Under the pieces are notes generated by a model. It saw only the letters and a program-made list of their open reading frames with translations. It searched no databases and had not been told where the DNA came from. The position numbers were made by a program, and so were the translations under genes. Below, piece after piece: positions 1 through 6,497 of a stretch of DNA of 7,126 nt (positions within the stretch are counted from its first letter, which is position 1; each line of letters begins with the position of its first letter). Source of the stretch: JAHJUB01 sp041653615 [NCBI: Candidatus Ratteibacteria bacterium]. Lineage in GTDB: Bacteria > Ratteibacteria > UBA8468 > MWAK01. The stretch is taken from assembly GCA_041653615.1 (NCBI GenBank), contig JBAZEZ010000033.1, positions 1-7,126 of the forward strand. Reading direction: 5' to 3'.

Positions 1-88
1 TGGCCAGCTTTTGCTCGGTTAAAAGATTACCGGTCAGCAATTCCTCGGTTACAACTTCTTCCACTTTTTTGATGAAATCGTTTTTCAT
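1..88 (-). CDS. Partial N-terminus of an unidentified leftward gene
   Basis: A leftward frame opens with ATG at 88-86 and stays open for 29 codons to the window edge. It begins MKNDFIKKVEEVVTEELL and is acidic, charged and probably helical, with no signal peptide or membrane segment in the visible part. The start is supported by a perfect-consensus sigma-70 promoter about 36 bases upstream, giving a leader of roughly 30 nt. No clear Shine-Dalgarno sequence is visible, only AT-rich leader. It is divergent from the AsmA-like gene at 198. I do not recognise the family, and too little is present to propose a function. That it is a real gene is inferred mainly from the promoter and the open frame. 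Confidence 0.6.
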   Translation of the reverse strand, partial: MKNDFIKKVEEVVTEELLTGNLLTEQKLA

Positions 89-123
89 GGTATATTTGAC
101 ATATTTATTATTATGTATGATAT

Positions 124-152
124 ATTATAAGCAGGAAAACATGTTTTGTCAA
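124..152 (-). promoter_or_regulatory. Perfect-consensus sigma-70 promoter for the leftward gene
   Basis: Read on the minus strand, TTGACA (152-147) and TATAAT (129-124) both match the sigma-70 consensus at six of six positions and are separated by exactly 17 bases. Transcription would start near 117 and run leftward into the gene starting at 88. A promoter this close to consensus is expected to be strong unless repressed. Confidence 0.8.
136..147. promoter_or_regulatory. 12-bp palindrome inside the promoter spacer, possible operator
   Basis: AAAACATGTTTT is a perfect 12-base palindrome occupying most of the spacer and touching the -35 element of the leftward promoter. A dimeric repressor binding there would block polymerase. 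No regulator is identifiable, and AT-rich palindromes of this size also arise by chance. Confidence 0.3.
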
Positions 153-187
153 GTCGGTAACGCTTCCCGTCTATAACATTAAAAAGT

Positions 188-192
188 GGAGG
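188..192 (+). promoter_or_regulatory. Shine-Dalgarno site that sets the AsmA-like gene start
   Basis: GGAGG lies five bases before ATG 198. A GTG at 186 in the same frame would place this site inside the coding region, so 198 is the better start. Confidence 0.8.
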
Positions 193-197
193 TAAAA

Positions 198-1367
198 ATG
201 GGCAAAAACGGCTCTTGTTTATTGAAAATTCTGATTGGATTGCTGGTTTTCTTTGTTGTTGCTTTGTCGCTTACCTATCTGTTTTTTACCCCGCTTGCCA
301 AAAAGGCGGTTACCGCTAAAATCGGACCGCTATTTGAAAACCGCCTGAAGTTTACCGAAGTCGGAATTTCTGTTCCCGCCCGGTCTATTGTCATTACCGG
401 CATCACATTACAACAGCCGCCGGATTTTGGCGCCGGCAATTTTTTGACGGTTAAAAGCGTTTATTTGCAAGTAGCTTTCCGGCCCCTGCTGAAGAAAAAG
501 GTGGTAGTCAGCAACTTGATCGTTACAAATCCGGAGATTAAACTGATCCAGAATTCTAAAGGTAAAACAAACCTTGAGTATTACTTTGCCATGTTCGCAA
601 AAAAGGGAGCGTCAAAGGAGTCTTCGGCATTCCGACTCCACCTGGATAAAATTTCTTTTCGTAATGGCCGGGCCAGCATTGTCAGTCCGAAGTTAACAAC
701 CAGAAAACCGGCCCTGGAAGTTGCCGGGTTGAATATTCTGCTGGGTAACTTGAACTTTCCCAACGAGCGCAAGGTGTCCAGTCCGCTCAAGATGGACGCC
801 ACCATAACAGCCGCGCACCCGGTTTCAATTTCCAGCCGCGGGAATATTACCCTGGCGGCTGGTTCGCTTGATTTTGACACGACAAGTGAATTTAAAGGTA
901 TTGAATTGGCTGATTTTACTTACCTTTTTCCGGACACCAAAGTTTCGGTTTCATCCGGTCAGGCAAGCGTGAAAGCGGTCAGTCGGTGCAGGCAGAATTA
1001 CCTGGACAGCAACCAGCGCGTTGAAATCAGGGGTATGAAACTGGTAGGTAAAGGCGGTTTTTTGGGCAATGCGGTCCTTGGTTTGCCTTCGGCGTCGGTG
1101 GTCAAATTATTGGAGAATAAGCAGGGTGTTCTGGCTGTTGATTTCAAGGTTACCGGGGAGATCAATAAACTTAAAACAAACCTGAAGGAAGTTGTCAGTG
1201 CCGCGTTCATCCGCAGTTTCCGCGAAAAACTAGTCGGTTATATTATGAATATGCCTCGTGGAATCGGGCAGAATGTTCAGAATATCGGTTCAAATCTGGG
1301 TGGGGGATTGAGAAAAACCGGCACAGGTGTGACTAATTCTTTCAAGAAACTTTTTCAAATTAAGTAA
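198..1367 (+). CDS. AsmA/DUF748-family envelope protein, membrane-anchored
   Basis: A 389-residue protein with a single N-terminal hydrophobic segment at about residues 9-30, read as an uncleaved inner-membrane anchor, and the rest probably periplasmic. Residues 83-130 show the AsmA-type pattern of alternating beta strands, including FRPLLKKKVVVSNLIVTNPE followed by a Gly/Asn-containing turn (KGKTNLEYYF). Toward the C-terminus, a LPSASVVKLLENKQGV segment followed by a strand and VTGEI resembles the end of DUF748/AsmA_2 modules. The tail (about 335-389) is basic and Gly-rich. Family members are implicated in phospholipid transport to, or assembly of, the outer membrane. This one is short compared with long bridge-type relatives, so a role in lipid traffic is only inferred. 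The start was chosen at ATG 198 because GGAGG sits five bases upstream. It is divergent from the gene at 1-88, and no strong rightward promoter is obvious. Confidence 0.75.
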   Translation: MGKNGSCLLKILIGLLVFFVVALSLTYLFFTPLAKKAVTAKIGPLFENRLKFTEVGISVPARSIVITGITLQQPPDFGAGNFLTVKSVYLQVAFRPLLKKKVVVSNLIVTNPEIKLIQNSKGKTNLEYYFAMFAKKGASKESSAFRLHLDKISFRNGRASIVSPKLTTRKPALEVAGLNILLGNLNFPNERKVSSPLKMDATITAAHPVSISSRGNITLAAGSLDFDTTSEFKGIELADFTYLFPDTKVSVSSGQASVKAVSRCRQNYLDSNQRVEIRGMKLVGKGGFLGNAVLGLPSASVVKLLENKQGVLAVDFKVTGEINKLKTNLKEVVSAAFIRSFREKLVGYIMNMPRGIGQNVQNIGSNLGGGLRKTGTGVTNSFKKLFQIK

Positions 1368-1376
1368 GGACTTTGT

Positions 1377-1406
1377 TTGATGATAGAGATATAAAATGAG
1401 TATAAT
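1377..1406 (+). promoter_or_regulatory. Candidate sigma-70 promoter for the CDGSH gene
   Basis: TTGATG (1377-1382) and a perfect TATAAT (1401-1406) are separated by 18 bases. The predicted transcription start, near 1413, falls at the edge of the Shine-Dalgarno site at 1412-1419, so the leader would be very short. This is the main weakness of the call. Confidence 0.45.
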
Positions 1407-1425
1407 AAATTAAGAGGAGCATAAA

Positions 1426-2115
1426 ATGGTAAAACCAAAAAAGAATTTTCAAAAAGCAACCAAATACAAAATAAAGGTTACTAAGAACGGTCCTTACGTA
1501 ATATCAGGAGGGGTACCGCTGTTGGAGCAGAGTATGTGTGTTGATACCGACGGACAGTGTCATGGATGGAAAGAAGGCAAGAAATATCCGGCGCAGGAAA
1601 ACTACGCTCTTTGCCGCTGCGGCCATTCTCAGAATAAACCTTTTTGTGACGGAAGCCATATCAAGGTTAGATTTGACGGAACAGAAGAAGCTGACCGCAG
1701 CTCATATCTGGAACAAGCCAGCGAGATAAACGGTCCCGGTCTTAAACTAACTGACGTCGAGAATTTCTGTGCCGGCGCCCGTTTCTGTCACCGGGCCGGA
1801 GGCGCTTGGAAGCTTACCGAAGAATCTGATAACCCGGATGCCAGACAAAAAGCGATTGAGGAAGCCTGCGATTGCCCTTCCGGCAGGCTGGTAGTCTGGG
1901 ATAAAGACGAAAAAGCGATTGAACCTGATTTCGAACCGTCTATTGTTCTGGTTGAAGATACTCAAACTGGGAAGATGGGTCCCGTTTGGGTGCGGGGCGG
2001 TATTCCCGTTGAATCAGCGGACGGCGCAATCTACGAAGTTCGAAATCGTGTAACCCTCTGCCGCTGCGGTAAAAGTTCCAATAAACCATTTTGCGACGGT
2101 AGTCATTTAAAATAA
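1426..2115 (+). CDS. CDGSH iron-sulfur protein with two CDGSH motifs and a central Fer4_19-like segment
   Basis: A 229-residue soluble protein. Two CDGSH motifs are complete: C63, C65, C74, H78 and C212, C214, C223, H227, each reading CRCG-x-S-x-NKPFCDGSH. In this family the three Cys and one His hold a 2Fe-2S cluster, usually serving electron or cluster transfer and redox sensing. Between them, residues about 105-160 contain C115, C121, C148 and C150 with a C-PSG-x-L ending that resembles the divergent 4Fe-4S domain Fer4_19. Sequence before each CDGSH motif is also repeated (NGPYVISGGVP and MGPVWVRGGIP), pointing to an internal duplication. No signal peptide is seen, so it is probably cytoplasmic. 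ATG 1426 is preceded by AAGAGGAG at 1412-1419. The methyltransferase follows after 70 bases. The family call is secure; the physiological partner is unknown. Confidence 0.9.
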   Translation: MVKPKKNFQKATKYKIKVTKNGPYVISGGVPLLEQSMCVDTDGQCHGWKEGKKYPAQENYALCRCGHSQNKPFCDGSHIKVRFDGTEEADRSSYLEQASEINGPGLKLTDVENFCAGARFCHRAGGAWKLTEESDNPDARQKAIEEACDCPSGRLVVWDKDEKAIEPDFEPSIVLVEDTQTGKMGPVWVRGGIPVESADGAIYEVRNRVTLCRCGKSSNKPFCDGSHLK

Positions 2116-2185
2116 TCTCCGGCAAATCGGCGTTAACATTTGTTTTGGAAAAATCCGGCGCTATTGCTAAAAATGAGGCCAGAAA

Positions 2186-2851
2186 ATGATTTTATCAAAG
2201 ATAAGGGTATTTTTTATTAAAATCTTCAGGTATCCATTTACGAAACCGATTAGAGAATCGGGAGTACCGGGCTGGTTTACCGTTAAAGAACTTAATTTTC
2301 TATATTCCATGGTTTTGCGGGCTAATGCTGATAACTGTATCGAAATAGGTACTTTTTTCGGACGGTCATCGTATGCCACCTGTCTGGCTCTGGGAAGAAT
2401 GGGTGGGCGACGTCGCCTTATCTGCGTTGACCTGTTTAACTGTATCTCTTTTGCCGAATGGAACGACAAAGGCATGAAAACAGTTTCCGATTATTCGGCA
2501 TACCTGAATCCGAAAATACGCAACATGCTGGACGGGTTTAACTTCACCATCGAAAGGTACCCTTTCATGAAAGATTTGGTTGAAATTAGAGCGTGTGATT
2601 CAAAAACACTTAATCTGCAATCCGAACGCTTCGGTTTTGCACTAATTGACGGGGACCATTCTTACGACGGAGTAAAAAGCGATTTTTTGAAAATTTTCCC
2701 CCAAATGAAAAAAGGCGGTATAATCTGTTTTCACGACAATAGTTCAGCCTGGCCCGAAGTGCGGAAACTGGTTTTAGAAATCAAGGATACGAAAGGGCTG
2801 GTTGTTTTGGGGGAAGCGCATAGCACCATTGCTTTCCAACGTACCGGATAA
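2186..2851 (+). CDS. Class I SAM-dependent methyltransferase (Methyltransf_24-like)
   Basis: A 221-residue protein with the Rossmann-type methyltransferase signatures. Motif I is CIEIGTFFGRSS (residues 51-62), the glycine loop expected to hold S-adenosylmethionine. D82 in LICVDLF sits where the acidic residue contacting the ribose is expected. FALIDGDHSYDGVKSDF (151-167) and KKGGIICFHD (175-184) are characteristic of the Methyltransf_24 group. Members act on diverse small molecules and glycans, often encoded near polysaccharide genes, but no such neighbours are visible and the substrate cannot be inferred. Residues 1-20 are basic and hydrophobic, perhaps a membrane-associating helix. GAGG at 2175-2178, seven bases before ATG 2186, supports the start. 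The gene lies between the CDGSH and Nif3-like genes with gaps of 70 and 56 bases and could be co-transcribed. Confidence 0.85.
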   Translation: MILSKIRVFFIKIFRYPFTKPIRESGVPGWFTVKELNFLYSMVLRANADNCIEIGTFFGRSSYATCLALGRMGGRRRLICVDLFNCISFAEWNDKGMKTVSDYSAYLNPKIRNMLDGFNFTIERYPFMKDLVEIRACDSKTLNLQSERFGFALIDGDHSYDGVKSDFLKIFPQMKKGGIICFHDNSSAWPEVRKLVLEIKDTKGLVVLGEAHSTIAFQRTG

Positions 2852-2907
2852 ACTGAATAATGTTTTTCCGGATAGCAGCCGTTGTTTTAATGTAAAGGAA
2901 TTAAAGA

Positions 2908-3666
2908 ATGACATCACTTGAAACGATTGTGTCTTTTCTTGACCGAGAACTTAGCATCAAGGCGTTTTCGGACGAATCCCATAATGGTTTGCAGGTTGAG
3001 AATACGGGTAAGATTGACCGCGTATGTGTCGGCGTTGATGCCTCGCTCGCGTTCTTTAAAGAGGCCGCAAAACGCAAAGCTGACCTGGTTATTTGCCATC
3101 ATGGTTTAAGCTGGGGTGATTCCCTCAAGCGTATTACCGGCCTTAACTACCGCCGGTTGAAGTTTCTCCTGAACAATGGCATGGCCCTATATGCCTGTCA
3201 CCTCCCGTTGGACGCACACCCGCGTCATGGCAATAATGCGCAAATATGTAAGGCCTTTGGCCTGCGGAATCTTGAACCATTCGGTTTTTATCACGGCATA
3301 CCGATAGGATTCAGCGGGTCGTTACCCAAGGTTATACCTTACACCGTTTTTAAAGCGCAGGCTCGTAGCATAATCGGAAATATCGTTGACACAATGGACT
3401 TTGGTAAAAGCACAGTCCGGACGGTCGCGGTTGTTTCGGGCGGAGCCGCCGCGAAGATTGACGAAGCCGGACAAAAAGGAATCGATGTCTATATCAGCGG
3501 CGAGCCCGCATTGACGGCTTACCATTCGGCGCGGGAATACGGAATTAACGCCATTTTTGCCGGACACTATGCTACGGAAGTGTTCGGGGTCAAGGCGCTC
3601 GCGCGGCTGCTGGCATCACGCTTCAGGGTAAAAACGGAGTTTTTAGACATGGGCATCCGGTTTTAA
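2908..3666 (+). CDS. Nif3-like dinuclear metal center protein (YbgI type)
   Basis: A 252-residue protein of the usual length for the short, YbgI-type Nif3 family without the inserted PII-like domain. The dinuclear metal site is visible: H64 and H65 in ICHHGLSW, D102 in CHLPLDAH, H220 and E224 in AGHYATE. NGLQV at 26-30 and SGEPALT at 197-203 are further family landmarks. Homologues form hexameric toroids. The family is often labelled GTP cyclohydrolase I type 2, but its true biochemical role is unsettled, and that label should not be transferred. It is probably cytoplasmic. AAAGGA at 2894-2899 lies eight bases before ATG 2908. The frame ends at TAA 3664-3666. A 175-base gap separates it from the next gene, so an operon starting at 1426 probably ends here, though I see no convincing terminator. 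Confidence 0.93.
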   Translation: MTSLETIVSFLDRELSIKAFSDESHNGLQVENTGKIDRVCVGVDASLAFFKEAAKRKADLVICHHGLSWGDSLKRITGLNYRRLKFLLNNGMALYACHLPLDAHPRHGNNAQICKAFGLRNLEPFGFYHGIPIGFSGSLPKVIPYTVFKAQARSIIGNIVDTMDFGKSTVRTVAVVSGGAAAKIDEAGQKGIDVYISGEPALTAYHSAREYGINAIFAGHYATEVFGVKALARLLASRFRVKTEFLDMGIRF

Positions 3667-3765
3667 TGGTGCCGGATGACGTTTAATCGCCGGTTATCCG
3701 AAAGCCGCGCTGTTTTATGATTTTCTCCGACTGTTCAATCGCAATCGGCTTTGGTTTATGATTAT

Positions 3766-3794
3766 TTGACCGAAGCTTAACGGGGTGGTAAGAT
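3766..3794 (+). promoter_or_regulatory. Candidate promoter upstream of the zinc-ribbon/Imm-5-like gene
   Basis: TTGACC (3766-3771) and TAAGAT (3789-3794) are spaced by 17 bases, matching the sigma-70 consensus at five and four of six positions. Transcription from here would give a leader of about 40 nt before ATG 3842, but that leader lacks a Shine-Dalgarno sequence. Confidence 0.35.
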
Positions 3795-3829
3795 AAATCA
3801 TGAATTATGCGGACAAAGCCTAAATAAAA

Positions 3830-3835
3830 TATAAT
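3830..3835 (+). promoter_or_regulatory. Perfect -10 hexamer placed for a leaderless transcript
   Basis: TATAAT at 3830-3835 ends six bases before ATG 3842, so transcription would begin at or next to the start codon. No good -35 lies 16-18 bases upstream; the nearest similarity, CGGACA at 3810-3815, is only 14 bases away. The absence of a Shine-Dalgarno site before 3842 is compatible with leaderless translation. Confidence 0.3.
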
Positions 3836-3841
3836 TTTGAT

Positions 3842-4693
3842 ATGGATAAATATATTTGTCCTAAATGCCGAAAACAACTAATTGAAGATAACGTGATAAG
3901 ATGTTTTTGCTCCTCCTGTCATTCGATATTCGATAAACCGGAAATCGGGGGGACTGTCTGGAAGGCTTTGCAGGCAGGTATGAAGTCAGGGCATAGCGAG
4001 CATATCTGGAAGATTGGAAAGTGGTATGAAATAAACGGGGAGAAATCAAACGAAAAAGATTTTTCCGCCTCGGAGCGTGTAATTGACGCTATGCAGGATA
4101 CTCCGATGGAAGTTTTGGCGCAGGTGGAAGTAGACGGTGAACATTTTGTTCGGAAGGGCGATAAAGGTGACAAGGAATACTGGCAAAAAATGCAGGTAAT
4201 GAATGCGTGGAAGTGGGAGAAAAAGTATAGCGTGGCTCTGGCGATTTTCGCGGCAGAGCTGACTCTCCAGAATTACGTGAAGAAATACCCGAGTGGTGAT
4301 TTACCGCACAAAGCAATTGAGGCGGCGAAGAAATGGTTGAAGAGTCCGATAGAAAAAAATCAGTTAGCCGCCGATGCGGCCGGGTCAGAGGCCTGGTCGG
4401 CCGCCGAGTTGGCTGCCAAGTTAACTTCCGTATCATCCGTTCGGTCAGTCTGGTCGGTTATGGAAAAAGCCGCCGAGTTAGCTCTGAGGTCAGCCGGACA
4501 ATCAGCCTGGTCGGCCGCCGAATCAGACGCCCTGTCAGCCAAAGCAGCCGCGGAAGCAGTTGTCCAGTCAAATAATTCAGCCGCTCAGTTAAGCGGGCCG
4601 GACGGCGGGGAAATTACCCAGAAATGCGAGGATTGGATACAGAAGCATATCGCGGAATTAGAGGAAATCAAACACGCCGAAACCATAATTTAA
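3842..4693 (+). CDS. Zinc-ribbon protein with Ala/Ser/Trp-rich helical C-terminus (Imm-5-like)
   Basis: A 283-residue protein. Residues 6-26 form a zinc ribbon with C6-x2-C9 and C23-x2-C26, plus an extra C21. Residues about 35-115 are a linker of unknown fold. From about 120, the pattern MNAWKWEKKYSVALAIFAAE, then a YVKKYPSGDLPHKAIEAAKKWL block (142-166), then degenerate AWSAAE and AAEL repeats (about 175-250), resembles the putative immunity (Imm-5-like) family as I remember it. The C-terminal helix is acidic. Family proteins are presumed toxin-neutralising only by association, and no toxin is visible here, so an immunity role is not claimed. The start at ATG 3842 is supported by the ribbon beginning at residue 6, although no Shine-Dalgarno is present. 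The gene converges with the PilZ-TPR gene, which carries a closely similar zinc ribbon, so a shared role is inferred. Confidence 0.75.
   Translation: MDKYICPKCRKQLIEDNVIRCFCSSCHSIFDKPEIGGTVWKALQAGMKSGHSEHIWKIGKWYEINGEKSNEKDFSASERVIDAMQDTPMEVLAQVEVDGEHFVRKGDKGDKEYWQKMQVMNAWKWEKKYSVALAIFAAELTLQNYVKKYPSGDLPHKAIEAAKKWLKSPIEKNQLAADAAGSEAWSAAELAAKLTSVSSVRSVWSVMEKAAELALRSAGQSAWSAAESDALSAKAAAEAVVQSNNSAAQLSGPDGGEITQKCEDWIQKHIAELEEIKHAETII
4391..4521 (+). repeat. Degenerate repeats in the AWSAAE-encoding region
   Basis: A 17-base unit, GCCTGGTCGGCCGCCGA, occurs exactly at 4391-4407 and 4505-4521, 114 bases (38 codons) apart. A related GCCGCCGAGTT unit occurs at 4400-4410 and 4469-4479. They encode AWSAAE and AAEL segments of the helical C-terminal domain. 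The repeats are coding and in frame, and probably expand or contract by recombination or slippage. Confidence 0.7.
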
Positions 4694-4757
4694 AACTGGA
4701 AGTGAATTTTACGCTAACTGACTGGTTTTTGGCGGGATACGGATTTAAGGTTTACCG

Positions 4758-6419
4758 TTATTCTTCTTTCCCCGAAGCTTTCCGAAGAGCCTGAAGAAAT
4801 TCTTCATTAACTGCCGAACCCAATTCCCGTAACTTACGAACGTCTTCCCAGGCTCTGTTGAAATTACCCTGACAGTAGTAAACAAAGGCTCGTTTTTCAA
4901 TCGGTTGAGTATAGTGCGTCTTGTGTTCTATCGCCCTGTTGTAATCCGCAATCGCCGAATCATATTCTTTCTTGTCTGTATACGCAATTCCCCGGTGATA
5001 GTAGAATTCTGGTTCGCGGGGATTAAGTTCTATCGCCCGGGTGTAATCGGTAATCGCCCGGTCATGCTCTCCTTTGCAAAAAAAAGTTTTCCCGCGGCCA
5101 AAATAAGCCTTTGCGAATTTCGGCCGGTCATTTATCGCCCGGGTAAAATCCACAATCGCTTGGACGTAATCTTTTTTGTAACAGTACGCCTCGCCTCTAA
5201 GAACGTATACACCGGGGTCTTTTTGGCTAATCTGTATCGCCTTGGTGTAATCCGCGATTGCCTGGTCGCAATTTTCCGTGTTTTTGTACGCAAGGCCCCG
5301 GTTGCAGTAAGCTTCCAGGTTATTAGGGCTTAGTTCTATCACTTTGGTAAAGTCAATGATCGCTTTTTTCGTTTCTCCCATGAGAAAATTGTAGATATAC
5401 CCACGGCGCAGGTAAGCTTCCGAGGATTTCGGGTTGATTTCAATTGCTTTGGTAAAGCAAGCGATGGCGGTTTCAAGATATCCCCTTTCGTGGTTTTCGA
5501 TTCCCTTGGAAATCCATTTCTTATCCTGGTCAAACGATATTTGCGTTCCCGCGGCTTCCGTTATTTTTTTCGCTTCCGGTTTTTGCGGGGGGATTTCTTT
5601 TTTCTGGATTTCCGGTTTTTGTTCTTCTTTTATCGCTGTTGGTAGCTGGAATATTTTTTTGCAGGAAAAGCATGTACCGCGAAAAACTTCGTCTTCCGTT
5701 AAAACTTTCCGACAGTCGTTATTGGAACATTGCCATTTAGCGTTATTTTGTATCCGACCGTCTTTTTTATAATCAAGGTAGTTGGCCAACACGGTAAAAA
5801 CATTTTCCGAAAATTTAGTGGCTTCAATGCCTATTTTAAAACCTTGTTTTGCTTTTATTGTAAGCGGGTTTATGCTCTTGACCGCACCTCTGATTTTTAT
5901 CGTCTGCCCGTCTTCCAGTGTTAGGAAGATGACGATTTCAGTTCCGAGCTCCGGGGGCGCTTCATCGACAACCAACCCGAACCCTCCCAGGCTGATATTG
6001 AAAATCTCGGCATCCCAGGATTTTCTGGCAAAAATACCGCGAACTGTGACAATGTGGCCGTTTATTTTTACGGGGACTCGTTCGTTCGCTCTTTTCTTAT
6101 GTTTGTTTTTGAAGATAATATTTTTAATTTGGTAAAAAGCCTCGTTGTTTTTAGGCAACGGTTCGGAAATAACCCGCTCCTTCGGTGTCCCGACACTTCC
6201 CTGAGAATAGATTACCGTATCGCCTTCTTCAATAAAGATTTCGACAACTTCACCCGGCGAAAGAGGCGGCCTCTCCCCTTCTTGCGTTGAACAAGAGATA
6301 ACAATCGTATTTTCGTCCAATACAGCTATTACTTTGGCAACCCCGGTCTTTTCGGAGGTTGCCGTCTCGATGTTTATCTCTTTCCCTACGGAAAACTGTT
6401 TTAAACTCGTTTTTTCCAT
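4758..6419 (-). CDS. YcgR-like PilZ c-di-GMP receptor with zinc ribbon and seven TPRs
   Basis: A 553-residue, probably cytoplasmic protein. Residues about 5-95 resemble the YcgR N-terminal (PilZNR) beta domain. Residues 105-215 are a PilZ domain with both c-di-GMP-binding motifs intact: R110-x3-R114 and N141-x-S143-x2-G146. A zinc ribbon follows (C231, C236, C250, C253), then a Lys/Glu/Pro-rich linker (261-296). Seven TPR units run from 298 to 535, nearly all 34 residues long. PilZ domains bind the second messenger c-di-GMP, and TPRs bind partner proteins, so this looks like a c-di-GMP-controlled scaffold; its partner is unknown. The start is ATG 6419, with AGGA six bases upstream. An upstream TTG at 6497 in the same frame is rejected because it is the first base of the -35 hexamer. 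No transmembrane segment is seen. It converges on the Imm-5-like gene. Confidence 0.88.
   Translation of the reverse strand: MEKTSLKQFSVGKEINIETATSEKTGVAKVIAVLDENTIVISCSTQEGERPPLSPGEVVEIFIEEGDTVIYSQGSVGTPKERVISEPLPKNNEAFYQIKNIIFKNKHKKRANERVPVKINGHIVTVRGIFARKSWDAEIFNISLGGFGLVVDEAPPELGTEIVIFLTLEDGQTIKIRGAVKSINPLTIKAKQGFKIGIEATKFSENVFTVLANYLDYKKDGRIQNNAKWQCSNNDCRKVLTEDEVFRGTCFSCKKIFQLPTAIKEEQKPEIQKKEIPPQKPEAKKITEAAGTQISFDQDKKWISKGIENHERGYLETAIACFTKAIEINPKSSEAYLRRGYIYNFLMGETKKAIIDFTKVIELSPNNLEAYCNRGLAYKNTENCDQAIADYTKAIQISQKDPGVYVLRGEAYCYKKDYVQAIVDFTRAINDRPKFAKAYFGRGKTFFCKGEHDRAITDYTRAIELNPREPEFYYHRGIAYTDKKEYDSAIADYNRAIEHKTHYTQPIEKRAFVYYCQGNFNRAWEDVRKLRELGSAVNEEFLQALRKASGKEE
4815..5528 (-). repeat. 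Seven tandem TPR-coding units of about 102 bases
   Basis: Residues 298-535 of the PilZ-TPR protein are seven units with the recurring pattern RG-x-AY, then AI-x-DYTKAIEL-x-P. The second unit has one extra residue (35 rather than 34). Recurring DNA words such as ATCGCCCGG and GTGTAATC reflect duplication. Units 5 and 6 are most like the canonical TPR; unit 7 is divergent and probably caps the solenoid. Confidence 0.85.
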
Positions 6420-6468
6420 AAGTAATCCTGTCGTAGGTTTTCCGGTTACATAAACAGGCTTCACAAGA

Positions 6469-6497
6469 AGCATATACCTTTTTATAATTTTTGTCAA
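6469..6497 (-). promoter_or_regulatory. Promoter of the PilZ-TPR gene
   Basis: On the minus strand a perfect TTGACA (6497-6492) is followed after 17 bases by TATGCT (6474-6469), which matches the -10 consensus at four of six positions. A start near 6462 would give a leader of about 43 nt with AGGA (6429-6426) before ATG 6419. The -35 shares the 12-base context GACTTGACAAAA with the leftward promoter at 124-152. Confidence 0.6.

Noticed and set aside
186-197. GTG 186 as the start of the AsmA-like gene
   Set aside because: It would turn the Shine-Dalgarno GGAGG (188-192) into coding sequence; ATG 198 is ideally spaced.
3701-3752. Inverted repeat AAAGCCG / CGGCTTT after the Nif3-like gene
   Set aside because: The 38-base loop is long and no T tract follows, so it is not a convincing terminator.
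3683-3877. Leftward 64-codon frame whose tail (IEQSEKIIKQRGFRITGD) faintly recalls a Fur-family C-terminus
   Set aside because: It overlaps the promoter and start of the 3842 gene, has no complete domain, lacks the metal-binding cysteines expected after such a motif, and the resemblance is too short to trust.
4360-4542. Leftward Ala/Asp-rich repetitive frame opposite the Imm-5-like domain
   Set aside because: It mirrors the repetitive coding sequence on the other strand and has no start signal of its own.
4694-4757. Bidirectional terminator between the convergent genes
   Set aside because: I looked for a stem with a T tract on either strand and found only four-base arms (ACGG/CCGT).
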